From SIAQ01 sp963767835 (GTDB taxonomy: Bacteria > Planctomycetota > Planctomycetia > Gemmatales > Gemmataceae), in NCBI GenBank assembly GCA_963767835.1, contig CAVYFY010000019.1, forward strand, positions 62,001 to 126,000: 64,000 nt of DNA. The letters run 5' to 3'. This document shows, in pieces, positions 52,068 through 61,085 of the stretch (positions within the stretch are counted from its first letter, which is position 1; each line of letters begins with the position of its first letter). The position numbers and the translations under genes are program-made. The notes beneath the pieces were generated by a model that made no database searches, had not been told where the DNA came from, and saw only the letters and a list, made by a program, of their open reading frames with translations.

Positions 52068-53276
52068 CTACTCCAACGGCCCCAATCCCCACTGCCTCGC
52101 CGCCATCTCCGCAATCGTGCGGCCGATGCTGAGCGATGCGGTCGCTGCCGGCGATGGGGCGTTGAGCACATGAATCATCCGCTCGGCTTCGACGAAGCGG
52201 AAATCATCGACCAATGCGCCGCTACGTTCCATCGCCTGAGCGCGCACGCCGCTGCCGAACGGGTGGATGTCGCTGATCTGCAATTCCGGGATCAGCCGCG
52301 TGAGCGAGCGATAGAAGGCCCGCTTGCTGAAGGAGAGGTACAATTCGCTCAGGCCGGTCCGCCAGTGCTTGCCCGCCATCCGCCAGAAGCCGCCGAAGCG
52401 CAGCATCTCCCAAAGATCGCGCGGCGACACGTTCCAGCGGCTATAGCCTTCGCGCCGTAGGGCCAAGACCGCGTTGGGGCCGGCTTCGATTTCGCCGTGG
52501 ACGGTGCGCGTGAAATGGACGCCGAGAAACGGGAAACGCGGATCGGGGACGGGGTAGATCAGGTTCTTGACGAGGCCGCGGCGTTCCGGGATGAGGGCGT
52601 AATATTCGCCGCGAAACGGCACGATCTGCACGCCGGGATCGATGCCGCACATCCGGGCGACGCGATCGGCTTGCAGGCCGCCGCAGTTGATGAGATGCTT
52701 GCACGGCATATCGCCGAGCGTGGTTTGTAGGATCAATTCGCCGCCGCGTTTTTGCACGCCGTGCAGGCGCGACCTGACGAGGATCGCGCCGCCGTTGCGT
52801 TCGATCAATTCGGCGTACTTCCGGGCAACGAGCTTGTAATCGACGATCCCGGTCTGCGGCACGTGCAGCCCCGCGATGCCGGCGACGTGCGGTTCGTATT
52901 CCTTCAACTCCTGCCCGCTCAAGCGGCGGATTCCCTCCAGCCCGTTGGCAACGCCGCGCCGCTGCAATTCCTCCAGCGCCGGCAACTCGCCTTCTTCCAC
53001 TGCGACAACCAGTTTGCCACAGCGTTCATGCGGCAAGCCATGCTCGGCGCAAAAGCGGTACATCGCCTCGCGCCCCTCCGCACAGAGCCGCGCCCGCTCG
53101 GAACCCGGCTTGTAGTAGAGCCCGGAATGAATGACGCCGCTGTTGTGCCCGGTCTGATGCTGGGCGATGTGCGTCTCGGCTTCCAGCACCACCACACTGG
53201 CCCGATGGCGCTGGACGAGATGCATGGCCGTCGAAAGCCCGACGATGCCGCCGCCAATGATCGCGATGTCGGTCAT
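52068..53276 (-). CDS. lhgO: L-2-hydroxyglutarate oxidase
   Basis: 402 residues from ATG 53276. FAD-dependent oxidoreductase of the DAO family: DIAIIGGGIVGLSTAMHL (dinucleotide fold, residues 3-20), GHNSGVIHSGLYYKPGSERA, LINCGGLQADRVARMCG, VPFRGEYYALIPERRGLVKN, LIYPVPDPRFPFLGVHFTRT and HPFGSGVRAQAMERSGALVD, all LhgO signatures. It oxidises L-2-hydroxyglutarate to 2-oxoglutarate, passing electrons to the membrane. It is preceded (upstream) by a REP palindrome. Confidence 0.9.
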   Translation of the reverse strand: MTDIAIIGGGIVGLSTAMHLVQRHRASVVVLEAETHIAQHQTGHNSGVIHSGLYYKPGSERARLCAEGREAMYRFCAEHGLPHERCGKLVVAVEEGELPALEELQRRGVANGLEGIRRLSGQELKEYEPHVAGIAGLHVPQTGIVDYKLVARKYAELIERNGGAILVRSRLHGVQKRGGELILQTTLGDMPCKHLINCGGLQADRVARMCGIDPGVQIVPFRGEYYALIPERRGLVKNLIYPVPDPRFPFLGVHFTRTVHGEIEAGPNAVLALRREGYSRWNVSPRDLWEMLRFGGFWRMAGKHWRTGLSELYLSFSKRAFYRSLTRLIPELQISDIHPFGSGVRAQAMERSGALVDDFRFVEAERMIHVLNAPSPAATASLSIGRTIAEMAARQWGLGPLE

Positions 53277-53298
53277 GGATTCCTTCCGCGAATTCCAG

Positions 53299-53352
53299 GA
53301 GCCGCGCACGAAGTAAGCGGTCTGTGTGCGCCGTTTACTGCGTGCGCAGCTC
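53299..53352. repeat. REP-like palindrome, copy A
   Basis: GAGCCGCGCACGAAGTAAGC (from 53299) pairs with the segment 53331-53352, 19 of 22 positions. It overlaps the 3' end and supplies the stop codon of the transposase gene. Confidence 0.82.
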
Positions 53353-53859
53353 TTCGTAGCGCGGCGTTTCATGGCACGCCGTGCGCTCGCCTTGGCCGTC
53401 AAGCGTGTAGCGTATTTTCTCTTCGACGTCGTCCTGCTTGAACAAATGGCGCGTGCTGCCGTGCCGCGTCCAGCGTTTCCGCAGGGCATCATCGAAACCG
53501 GCCCGTGTCAGTTCACCCGATGCTCTTGCCTTCATGTCGCTCATGATTCGGCCTGGGTCGCGCTCGGCTGACACCACCGCGTGAACATGATTGGTTCGCA
53601 CGTGCAATGCCCAGAGCTTCCAATCGCGGTCCTTCGCCAATTCCACGATCGCCCTGCAAACGATCTGACGTTCCGCAGCGCTCATCACATAGGGCGGCTG
53701 AACCATCGCCACCCGCGCCCCGCGCTCACGTTCGGTATCCGGAGCCACGAACGCCGTGCCGTAAGCGTTGTGCTCCGCGTCAACGGAGCCTTTGCCCTTC
53801 CCGCCGCCAGGCAACCACGTTCCATAGGTCGTGAACGTGATGAAATATGCCAATGCCAT
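53335..53859 (-). CDS. REP-associated tyrosine transposase (Y1 HUH type)
   Basis: 174 residues from ATG 53859. YFITFTTYGTWLPGGGKG at the N-terminus, HVRTNHVHAVVSAERDPGRI with the H-x-H metal motif, ASGELTRAGFDDALRKRWTR and KIRYTLDGQGE with the catalytic Tyr. This family handles single-stranded DNA and REP palindromes. REP-like palindromes lie on both sides (53299-53352 and 53872-53928), so gene and targets form a unit. It is transcribed in the same direction as the neighbours. Confidence 0.85.
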   Translation of the reverse strand: MALAYFITFTTYGTWLPGGGKGKGSVDAEHNAYGTAFVAPDTERERGARVAMVQPPYVMSAAERQIVCRAIVELAKDRDWKLWALHVRTNHVHAVVSAERDPGRIMSDMKARASGELTRAGFDDALRKRWTRHGSTRHLFKQDDVEEKIRYTLDGQGERTACHETPRYEELRTQ

Positions 53860-53871
53860 GATTTTCTCCAA

Positions 53872-53928
53872 AGAGCCGCGCACACAGTAAGCGGCGCATG
53901 CCAGGCCGCTTACTTCGTGCGCGGCTCT
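53872..53928. repeat. REP-like palindrome, copy B
   Basis: AGAGCCGCGCACACAGTAAG (from 53872) pairs with 53906-53928, 21 of 23 positions. It provides the last codons and stop of the next gene (KEPRTK). Confidence 0.85.
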
Positions 53929-54596
53929 TTTGCCAGCAAATCCCTGTGCACGCGGGCGACATCCCACATGTAATGGCTGATGCGATAATCCTCGGTCGCT
54001 TTGTTCAGATGCTCCAGCGCCTGCTTCTTGTCGCCCAGCAAATCGTAATAGATGCCGACGTAGAGATGCGCGTAGAAGCGCTCATTGTCGGCCTTCGCGG
54101 CTTTCAGGACATCTTCCGGCTTCAGATCGCCCTTGTAAAGATCGTAGACCTGGCGCATCGGCACGCGCTTGTCGTTGCCGATCTTGAGGATGTCCTTGCG
54201 GGCCTTGTCGATGCCGTCCGTGCGGGCCATGCACATGAAGCGCCAGACGGCGTTTTCGACATCATTGGAGTCGAAATCCTGGTAGCCCTCGAACTGGCGG
54301 CGGCCGTCGTCAAATCGGCCGGCGTAGTAATACGCGATGCCGCGCTGCCAATGGCTGATTCTGGCGTCCGGGTCAAGATCGATCTGGCGGTCGAAGGCGT
54401 CGATGGATTCCTTGATCTTGCCCGCCTTGAAAAGCGCGATGCCGCGTTGCTGGTGCTGACCGGCGAGCACGACGAGGATTCTCCGATATTCGGCGTGCAC
54501 TGCCCTGGCGGCGTCGTTCAAGAGATGGTCAGTTGCCTGCGCGCTTGCTGGTACAGCGTAGCCCGCGATCAGCAGGACTGCGACAAATGGTTTCAT
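53910..54596 (-). CDS. Exported TPR protein
   Basis: 228 residues from ATG 54596. Signal peptide (FVAVLLIAGYAVPASA). Three or more TPR-like helical pairs: GQHQQRGIALFKAGKIKESI, DAFDRQIDLDPDARISHWQR, GIAYYYAGRFDDGRRQFEGY, AHLYVGIYYDLLGDKKQALE. TPR units bind proteins; none is identifiable. The C-terminal KEPRTK is encoded by a REP palindrome, so the end of the chain may have been altered by repeat insertion. It follows the ABC permease gene by 34 bases. Confidence 0.75.
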   Translation of the reverse strand: MKPFVAVLLIAGYAVPASAQATDHLLNDAARAVHAEYRRILVVLAGQHQQRGIALFKAGKIKESIDAFDRQIDLDPDARISHWQRGIAYYYAGRFDDGRRQFEGYQDFDSNDVENAVWRFMCMARTDGIDKARKDILKIGNDKRVPMRQVYDLYKGDLKPEDVLKAAKADNERFYAHLYVGIYYDLLGDKKQALEHLNKATEDYRISHYMWDVARVHRDLLAKEPRTK

Positions 54597-54630
54597 GTTT
54601 CTCGATATCTCCGCATGGGAACGAGGGGCG

Positions 54631-56637
54631 TTAATCGTATTCCAACTCGATGCGCCGGGCAATGTGGCGAAACTTGGGCGCCAACAGGCCGAACCAAATG
54701 ACCACGCTCAGGAAGGTCCACAAGAACAGGCCGAATACGGAGAATCCCACGAATTTCCAGATCCATTGCTCCCGCATCATGTGATCCTCCCAGCCGAAGG
54801 AGCAAATCGCGAACACCGCGGGGGGCGTCAGGCCGCCCTGAAACAGCGCCCAATATTGCATGACTTCCTCCATGATGCGGCCGTTCTGGTTCGGGCCGAG
54901 CTGCATCATCACCATTCCGAAGAGCGGCATGCAGAAGCAGCTGGTGATGAGCCAATGGCCGCCGCCGAGGAAAAGCGTCGTTAGCATCGTGAAGAGCGCC
55001 GACCAGATCGACGACTTGCAAAACACGGAAAACATCGTTCCCAGCAGCGTGACGAAGACGGCATAGACGAACCAGGCGGCGAGAATGAGAGGCACGGCCA
55101 ACGGATGGAGTCCGCCGGTGACGAGGGCGAGCAACACGATGGCAGTGAACCAGAACCACGCGGGCCGCAAGCTGGTCAGGTTGCCGATGACCTTGGCGAG
55201 CAGCATGCCGTCCCCGCTCATGGGGGTCGTGATGAGCGAATCGAAGGTGTCCCGCTCGCGTTCGCTGGTAATGCAGGTGGCAGCTCGGACGCCGAGCATC
55301 AGAATCGATAAACAGCCGACCGCCGTGCCGGCGATGCGGAACCAAACATTCATTTCCTCGCGGAAGTGCCGCCCGAAGTCGCGTTCATGGAGAAGATTGT
55401 CGCCGACAATCCAGAATCCGGTGCCGAGCGTGAGGGCAACAATGGCCAACGCGGCGATCCAGACGAGCCAATTGACCTTGGTGCGGCCCTCGATGAAGAA
55501 TTCCTTCCAGAACATCGGGAAGTTGCCGACGCGCGGGCGCAAATGCTCCCACCAGCGCATCGCCATCGTTGTGCCGGCCGGCGTTTGCTTCAGAGCGATC
55601 ACGCGCATGCGCAGAATGCTCCAGGCGATGCAGCATGCGGAGAGCACGAGATGAAACCACGCATAACGCGTGAGAATGCCGGGCAGCTCGGCGGCGAGAT
55701 TGGCGCCTCCGCGCCCGCCGATCGCGATCGACAGATCAACGACAGCGGCGATCGGATTGCCGGCGTTGAGCACCAGAATGGCGTCGCGCACCGTCGGTGG
55801 ATTCTCGCCGAACCAGATCGCCGTCAGCGCCAATGGATGCCGGCTGAACGAGAACGCCATCGTGGCGACGCTGCCATACGCCAGCAGGAAAAGATAGCTC
55901 ACGCTGATCGCGTCGCGCGGCTTCTTCAGCAGCGTCGAGAAAAGAATGCTGATGCTGCCAATGCCGACCATGGTCAACGCCACGCCCGCGAAGCCGGCAA
56001 GCATCAGTTCGGGATCGACGCCCCCCATGAGCTGCAAAATGCTCAGGATCGGCAGCCCGGTCAACAGCAGCAGCGTCATGTTGGCGAGCCGCGACAACAG
56101 CTTGCTGAACACGATCTCGCGGTTGTCGAGATCGGTCGCCATCAAGAATTCGAGCGTCTTGCGGTCCTTCTCCTCGGCAATCGCCCCCGCGACATACGCC
56201 GGCGTCAGCACCACCACGATGATGACCTGCACGATCATGTAGAAGGCGAAAAACCATTCCGCGACCATGGCCGTATCGCGCGGCCGCAGCGGTTGCCCGA
56301 AGCGCGGCATCATCGCGAGCATCATGACCAGGTAGCAGAGCGTGACGAAGAGAAAGCCGCCGTAAAGGATGCGAACCAGCGAATAGCGGCTGCGGCGCGC
56401 AGTGCGCACCATGTCGTAGAATAGCACCGGCCCAAAGAGCCTGATCCAGCCTTGGCGGGAACAAACCGCGAGAACCACGCCGTAAAGGCTCCAAAGGACG
56501 GCCGCCTGCCAAATCGCCAAATGGCGGATCGTGAGATAGAGCAGGAGCGTGCCGAGCACGAGAAGCAGCAAGCCGACCAGCCGTTCGCGCCAGGAATCCC
56601 AGGTGTTTGACCAGGAGAACATGTGCCGAAGCGACAT
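54631..56637 (-). CDS. Large ABC-2-type transporter permease, paralogue 1
   Basis: 668 residues from ATG 56637. About twelve membrane segments in two ABC-2 halves: first half MIVQVIIVVVLTPAYVAGAI then AEEKDRKTLEFLMATDLDNR; second half GCLSILMLGVRAATCITSER then ERDTFDSLITTPMSGDGMLL. The E-(K/R)-x-(R/K)-x-T motif is the loop that contacts the ATPase. Both halves are intact. No ATPase gene is nearby; it may be encoded elsewhere. A close paralogue lies at 57415-59415 on the same strand. Export of lipid, polysaccharide or protein is possible. Confidence 0.8.
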   Translation of the reverse strand: MSLRHMFSWSNTWDSWRERLVGLLLLVLGTLLLYLTIRHLAIWQAAVLWSLYGVVLAVCSRQGWIRLFGPVLFYDMVRTARRSRYSLVRILYGGFLFVTLCYLVMMLAMMPRFGQPLRPRDTAMVAEWFFAFYMIVQVIIVVVLTPAYVAGAIAEEKDRKTLEFLMATDLDNREIVFSKLLSRLANMTLLLLTGLPILSILQLMGGVDPELMLAGFAGVALTMVGIGSISILFSTLLKKPRDAISVSYLFLLAYGSVATMAFSFSRHPLALTAIWFGENPPTVRDAILVLNAGNPIAAVVDLSIAIGGRGGANLAAELPGILTRYAWFHLVLSACCIAWSILRMRVIALKQTPAGTTMAMRWWEHLRPRVGNFPMFWKEFFIEGRTKVNWLVWIAALAIVALTLGTGFWIVGDNLLHERDFGRHFREEMNVWFRIAGTAVGCLSILMLGVRAATCITSERERDTFDSLITTPMSGDGMLLAKVIGNLTSLRPAWFWFTAIVLLALVTGGLHPLAVPLILAAWFVYAVFVTLLGTMFSVFCKSSIWSALFTMLTTLFLGGGHWLITSCFCMPLFGMVMMQLGPNQNGRIMEEVMQYWALFQGGLTPPAVFAICSFGWEDHMMREQWIWKFVGFSVFGLFLWTFLSVVIWFGLLAPKFRHIARRIELEYD

Positions 56638-56650
56638 AGGTAATTCACTC

Positions 56651-56708
56651 CTCGTTCCCACGCTCCGCGTGGGAACGCCCTGCTTCGCGACGCTCCCGCG
56701 TCGCGGAC
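56651..56708. repeat. 58-bp terminal inverted repeat, left copy
   Basis: Contains two palindromes: GTTCCCACGCTCCGCGTGGG AAC and GCGACGCTCCCGCGTCGC. It is the exact reverse complement of 57345-57402. Confidence 0.92.
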
Positions 56709-56751
56709 TGGACGCCGCGCGGCGACGCGATCCCACCGCCGAACTGCCCGC

Positions 56752-57291
56752 TCAGTTCCGCCAAGAAGTCGCCACATCGATCAAGCCGGATTTCCCCAGA
56801 TAATTCCGCGCGCTGGAATAGCGCCCATGCTCCGCCTCATCCACGAAACCTCGTTTGACCGGATTCAAGTGAATGTACTCCAGCTTCTGCAACATCATCT
56901 CGTCGCTTTGAATTTGCTGGGGATGGCTTCCTTCTTGCCAAAGCTGGTAATCGCGGTCGGTCTTATGCTGATTTTTCCAGAAGCGCAACTGTTGCAGGAG
57001 AACCTCCACTTTGCGCTCAATCAAGAAATCGATGATTCGCCTTGCCGTGTAGGACTTGAAATCGCCGATTTCTTTGCCGAGGTCTTGGGCGGAAGCGATC
57101 AGGTGAAGGTGGTTTTCCAGGATGACGTAGCCAAAGAGTGTCAGGCGTCCTTCGTTATGAAGGAATCGCCAGGAATCCAGAAGGATGTCCATTGTGTCGG
57201 GACGAGTGAAAATCGGCAGCCAGCCCACGACGGTGCAAGTGAGGAAATGCGGTTGCTCCTTTTCGCAAATGACATAGCGGGTTCTGGTCAT
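56752..57291 (-). CDS. REP-associated tyrosine transposase (Y1 HUH type), second family
   Basis: 179 residues from ATG 57291 (MTRTRYVICEKEQPHFLTCT). FGYVILENHLHLIASAQDLG carries the H-x-H motif, and QKLEYIHLNPVKRGFVDEAE the catalytic Tyr. Unlike the RAYT at 53.3 kb, it belongs to the subtype with YIHxNPVKRG. Transcribed with the flanking permease genes. The ends of the element are perfect, so it may be recent and active. Confidence 0.87.
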   Translation of the reverse strand: MTRTRYVICEKEQPHFLTCTVVGWLPIFTRPDTMDILLDSWRFLHNEGRLTLFGYVILENHLHLIASAQDLGKEIGDFKSYTARRIIDFLIERKVEVLLQQLRFWKNQHKTDRDYQLWQEGSHPQQIQSDEMMLQKLEYIHLNPVKRGFVDEAEHGRYSSARNYLGKSGLIDVATSWRN

Positions 57292-57344
57292 GAGGCGCTC
57301 CGAATCAGTGCTCCTACGGCGATTTCGTTTTTGCGCGGGGCCAC

Positions 57345-57402
57345 GTCCGCGACGCGGGAGCGTCGCGAAGCAGGGCGTTCCCACGCGGAGCGTGGGAACG
57401 AG
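57345..57402. repeat. 58-bp terminal inverted repeat, right copy
   Basis: Reverse complement of 56651-56708 without mismatch; contains the same two palindromes. Confidence 0.92.
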
Positions 57403-57414
57403 GAGGCGCGGGGC

Positions 57415-59415
57415 TCATTGATAAATCATCTCCTCGCGGCGCGCGATCAAGCGGAACCTCGGCGCCAACATCCCGTGCCACAGGATCAGACTCGCCACGC
57501 CCCACAAGAATAAGCCGACCAGGCAAAACGCGATCATCTCGCCGAATTCGCGCCGCACGAAGTTGTTCCCCAGATCCTCCCAGGAATAGGCGCTGACGCC
57601 CATGACGAATGGCGGCGTCATGCCAAGCTGAAATTTGGCGATGTATTCCAGAGACCGATCGGAATGGCCGCCGCCGTGCATCAAGGCCATCGCCGGGAAG
57701 TAGCAGCATAGCCCCATGACTAGCCAGTGGCCGCCTCCCAAGAGCAGCGTCGTCATCACCGTGTAGACCGTCGCCCGCATCGATGATCGGCACGACATGG
57801 AAAAACCGATGCCAACCATGGCGAAGAAGGCCGCATAAACAAACCATTCCGCGATCACCAGCGGCACCGCCAAAAGATGGACACCACCGGTGAGCACGGC
57901 AACCGTGAGCATGGAACCGAACCAAAGCCAGCCCGTGCGCACGCTGGTGAGGCAACCGAGCAGCTTGGCGCCGAGAATGGCGTTGCTGCTCATGGGGGTG
58001 GTGATGAGGGCGTCGAAGGTGTCGCGCTCGCGCTCATTGCTGATGCACGTGGAAGCGCGCACGGCAACCACCAGGATCATCAGCGAGCCAACGCCGGTGC
58101 CGGCGATGCGAAACCACCAGTTGGTCGGCTTGGCAAGTTCGTGCCAGCCGCGTCTGCCGCCGAGTGCCAAATCCCACAGGTAAACGCTAAGAATCAGAAG
58201 CCCGCTGCCGAGCGTCAGGACCACGAGGATGACGACGACGCCCCAGGCGAGCCAGTTGAGCTTCATGCGGCCTTCGATATTCAGCTCTTTCCACATCATC
58301 GGCAAGTCGCCGATTGGAGGCCGATGGCGTTCCCACCAGGCGAGCCTTGCCGCCTTGCCGCCGACGGTTTGCCGCAGGGCGATGGAGCGCAGCCGATAGA
58401 TGCTCCAGGCGATGCAGATGGCGGAAATCGAGCCATGGAACCAGGCATAGCGCTGCACGATGCCGGGCAGATCGGCGCCCAGGGCGGCCCTATTCATCGC
58501 GTGCTCGACGTCGATGATCGCCGCGATCGGGTTGCCTGCATTGAGAACCTGCGACACGTCACCCCATTTCGGTCCGTCTTCCCAAAGCGTCCAGTTCGTC
58601 GCACCCCCCTTGGCCATTGCCATGGAGGTCGTTGCCACCGCGAGATAGGCAATGAGGATCAGATAGGTGACGCCGATCGCATCGCGCGGCTTTTGAAACA
58701 GGGTCGATTGCAGGATGCTCAGGCTGGCGATGCCGAGCATGGTCAGACCGGTGCCCGCGAAGCCCGCCAGCATCAATTCGGCATCGACGCCCCCCATGAA
58801 CTGCAAGATGCTCAAGATCGGCAAGCCGGTCAACAAGAGCAGCGTGATATTGCCCACGCGCGATAGTAGCTTGCTCAGGACAATCTCGCGGTTGTTGAGA
58901 TCGGTCGCCAGCATGAATTCGAGCGTCTTGCGGTCCTTCTCTTCCGCGATGGACCCGGCGACATAGGCCGGCGTCAACAGCACGACCATCACGATCTGCA
59001 CAATCATGAAAATGCAGAAAAATGCCTGGGCCATGAGGGCCGAATCGCGCTGCATATCACGGCCTCGCACGTCGGCCTGGAGAAACATGAGGACCAAGAT
59101 GGCGAGCAACAGGAGCGAATAGAGCAATCTCATGATGACATAGCGGCTGCGGCGCGCGGTGCGGACCATGTCGTAAAAGAGCACGGGGCCGAAGAGTTTC
59201 AGCCATCCCTGCCGCGAGCAGATTGCGATGGCGATGAAGTAAATGCACCAGACGATCGCGGCCTTCCACAGGTCGATCGATGCAGTCAAAAAACCGAGGC
59301 CCACGGCAATGACGAGGAAGAGTGCGAGGACGAGCCGCTCCTGCCAGGACGGCCAGCTATTGGACCAGGCGACCGCTTGCCGCACCCAGGTGACGCCGGA
59401 CTTGACGAGCGACAT
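57415..59415 (-). CDS. Large ABC-2-type transporter permease, paralogue 2
   Basis: 666 residues from ATG 59415 (MSLVKSGVTWVRQAVAWSNS). Same layout as paralogue 1, with matching motifs LTPAYVAGSIAEEKDRKTLE, FMLATDLNNREIVLSKLLSR and CISNERERDTFDALITTPMS. LFGPVLFYDMVRTARRSRY is shared exactly. The two genes are presumably a tandem duplicate. A longer in-frame upstream extension (to 59775) overlaps pabB and the CTCACCCC repeat and is not part of the gene. No ATPase is nearby. Confidence 0.8.
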   Translation of the reverse strand: MSLVKSGVTWVRQAVAWSNSWPSWQERLVLALFLVIAVGLGFLTASIDLWKAAIVWCIYFIAIAICSRQGWLKLFGPVLFYDMVRTARRSRYVIMRLLYSLLLLAILVLMFLQADVRGRDMQRDSALMAQAFFCIFMIVQIVMVVLLTPAYVAGSIAEEKDRKTLEFMLATDLNNREIVLSKLLSRVGNITLLLLTGLPILSILQFMGGVDAELMLAGFAGTGLTMLGIASLSILQSTLFQKPRDAIGVTYLILIAYLAVATTSMAMAKGGATNWTLWEDGPKWGDVSQVLNAGNPIAAIIDVEHAMNRAALGADLPGIVQRYAWFHGSISAICIAWSIYRLRSIALRQTVGGKAARLAWWERHRPPIGDLPMMWKELNIEGRMKLNWLAWGVVVILVVLTLGSGLLILSVYLWDLALGGRRGWHELAKPTNWWFRIAGTGVGSLMILVVAVRASTCISNERERDTFDALITTPMSSNAILGAKLLGCLTSVRTGWLWFGSMLTVAVLTGGVHLLAVPLVIAEWFVYAAFFAMVGIGFSMSCRSSMRATVYTVMTTLLLGGGHWLVMGLCCYFPAMALMHGGGHSDRSLEYIAKFQLGMTPPFVMGVSAYSWEDLGNNFVRREFGEMIAFCLVGLFLWGVASLILWHGMLAPRFRLIARREEMIYQ

Positions 59416-59702
59416 AGGATTCTCCGCCTCGATTGGCACGCGTTCAATGTAAGGCGCGTCGCCAGGGATTGCAACAAGTAAGCTCACCTGGCGGTTTCGC
59501 GATATATTGAAGGTATGAGCCACGTGCTTGCCACGCCGCGAACCCAGCCGTGCATTGAACCGCTGACAGGGCTGACGCCGTGGGAAGTCTGCCAACGCCT
59601 CGCGGATCGTGAATATCTGTTGTTTCTTGACAGGCGCAGGAGTCGGCGCTCGGGCGATACTCCTATGTGAGCGCCGATCCGGCGCATTTCCTGAGGCACT
59701 TA

Positions 59703-59809
59703 CTCCCCTCTCCCTCCGGGAGAGGGGTCGGGAGTGAGGGCGGAGCTTGCAAGAACCCTCGTCAGTCTCCCTCACCCCCGGCCCCTCTCCCGGGGGGAGA
59801 GGGGAGAGA
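59703..59809. repeat. Inverted pair of CTCACCCC repeats inside pabB
   Basis: Copy 59703-59740 (CTCCCCTCTCCCTCCGGGAG...) and copy 59767-59809 (CTCCCTCACCCCCGGCCCCT...) in opposite orientation. Read in frame within pabB. Confidence 0.8.
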
Positions 59810-61047
59810 ATTCAAGGCTGATACGTTGGCGATGCTTGCGGCCCAACTCGCGGAGTTTCCGCTGGAGCCGATCACCGGGCTGCCGCCGTTTCAAGGCGGT
59901 GCGGCGGGCATGTTCGGCTATGACCTGTGCCATCAGTTCGAGCGCTTGCCTGCCCCGAAGTTCAAAGATTTTGCGATCCCTGACGTGGCGGTTGCCATCT
60001 ACGACTGGGTGGTCGCCTTCGATCATCACCAGCACTGTGCCTGGCTGATCTCGACGGGCTATCCCGAAACGGAGCCCGAACGCCGCCATGTGCGAGCATG
60101 GCGACGGATCGAGCAAGTCAAACGCTGGCTAGACCGCGACAGGGTGCGCCGCCGGCCCATCGCGCCCCGACAGCACATTTCGATTCCATCGCCGCAGTTT
60201 CCGGTCGAGGGACTCCCCGGCCTGATCAGCAACTTCGATCGGGAAGATTACCTGGCAACCATCGAGCGTGCCATCGAATACATCCGCGCCGGCGATTGCT
60301 TTCAGGTCAACATCGCCCAGCGCCTCATGACGGCGGCGCCACCCGATCCCCTTGCCCTTTACGAAAAACTGCGCATGCGCAACCCGGCTCCCTTCGCCGC
60401 TTATTTCGATCTCGGCGATTACGTGATCGCCAGCGCATCGCCGGAGCGATTCCTGCGCGTGCAGGCCGGCAACGTCGAAACGCGTCCCATCAAGGGGACC
60501 CGGTCGCGCGGCAGCACTGCCGAAGATGACCGCCGCCTGGTGCGTGAATTGCAAGCCAGCGCCAAGGATCGGGCCGAAAACGTCATGATCGTCGATCTGT
60601 TGCGCAACGATCTGGGCCGCGTCTGCGAATATGGCTCGGTGCGCGTTGAATCGTTGTGCCGGCTGGAGAGCCATCCCTTCGTGCATCATCTGGTTTCCGA
60701 AGTGCGTGGCCGATTGCGTGACGGACTAGGGCCGTCCGATCTCTTGCGGGCGGCATTTCCCGGAGGCTCGGTCACTGGGGCGCCGAAGATTCGCGCCATG
60801 GAGATCATCGCCGAGCTCGAACCGAACGGCGCGCGGCCCTTACTGCGGCTGCCTGGGCTGGATCGGCTTCAACGGCGACATGGACACCAACCTGCTCATA
60901 CGTACTTTCATCTACGGCGATGGCTGGCTCAACTTCTCCGTCGGCGGCGGCATCGTCGCGGATTCGTCGCCCGAGAAGGAATACGCCGAGACCTGGCACA
61001 AGGCAGAAGGGCTGCTACGCTGCGCTGCGCGATTGATGGTCCGTCTT

Positions 61048-61085
61048 CGTTTAGCGTTCGCAGGGCACGCTCCGAACGCTAAACG
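61048..61085. repeat. Perfect 13-bp GTTTAGCGTTCG inverted repeat joining pabB and DUF447
   Basis: CGTTTAGCGTTCG (61048-61060) and CGAACGCTAAACG (61073-61085). It lies where a stop codon for pabB is expected. Confidence 0.85.

Larger units (their letters stand above)
56651..57402 (-). mobile_element. REP-type unit: tyrosine transposase bounded by perfect 58-bp inverted repeats
   Basis: A transposase gene (56752-57291) is enclosed by identical inverted 58-bp ends, each made of two palindromes. The unit separates two paralogous ABC permease genes. Confidence 0.8.

Noticed and set aside
53299..57402. Repeated palindromes considered as a CRISPR array
   Set aside because: Copies are few, unequally spaced and flank transposase genes; there are no spacers and no cas genes.
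57416..59415. Frameshift suspected in the ABC permease paralogues
   Set aside because: Both read through from start to stop with matching motifs; no break found.
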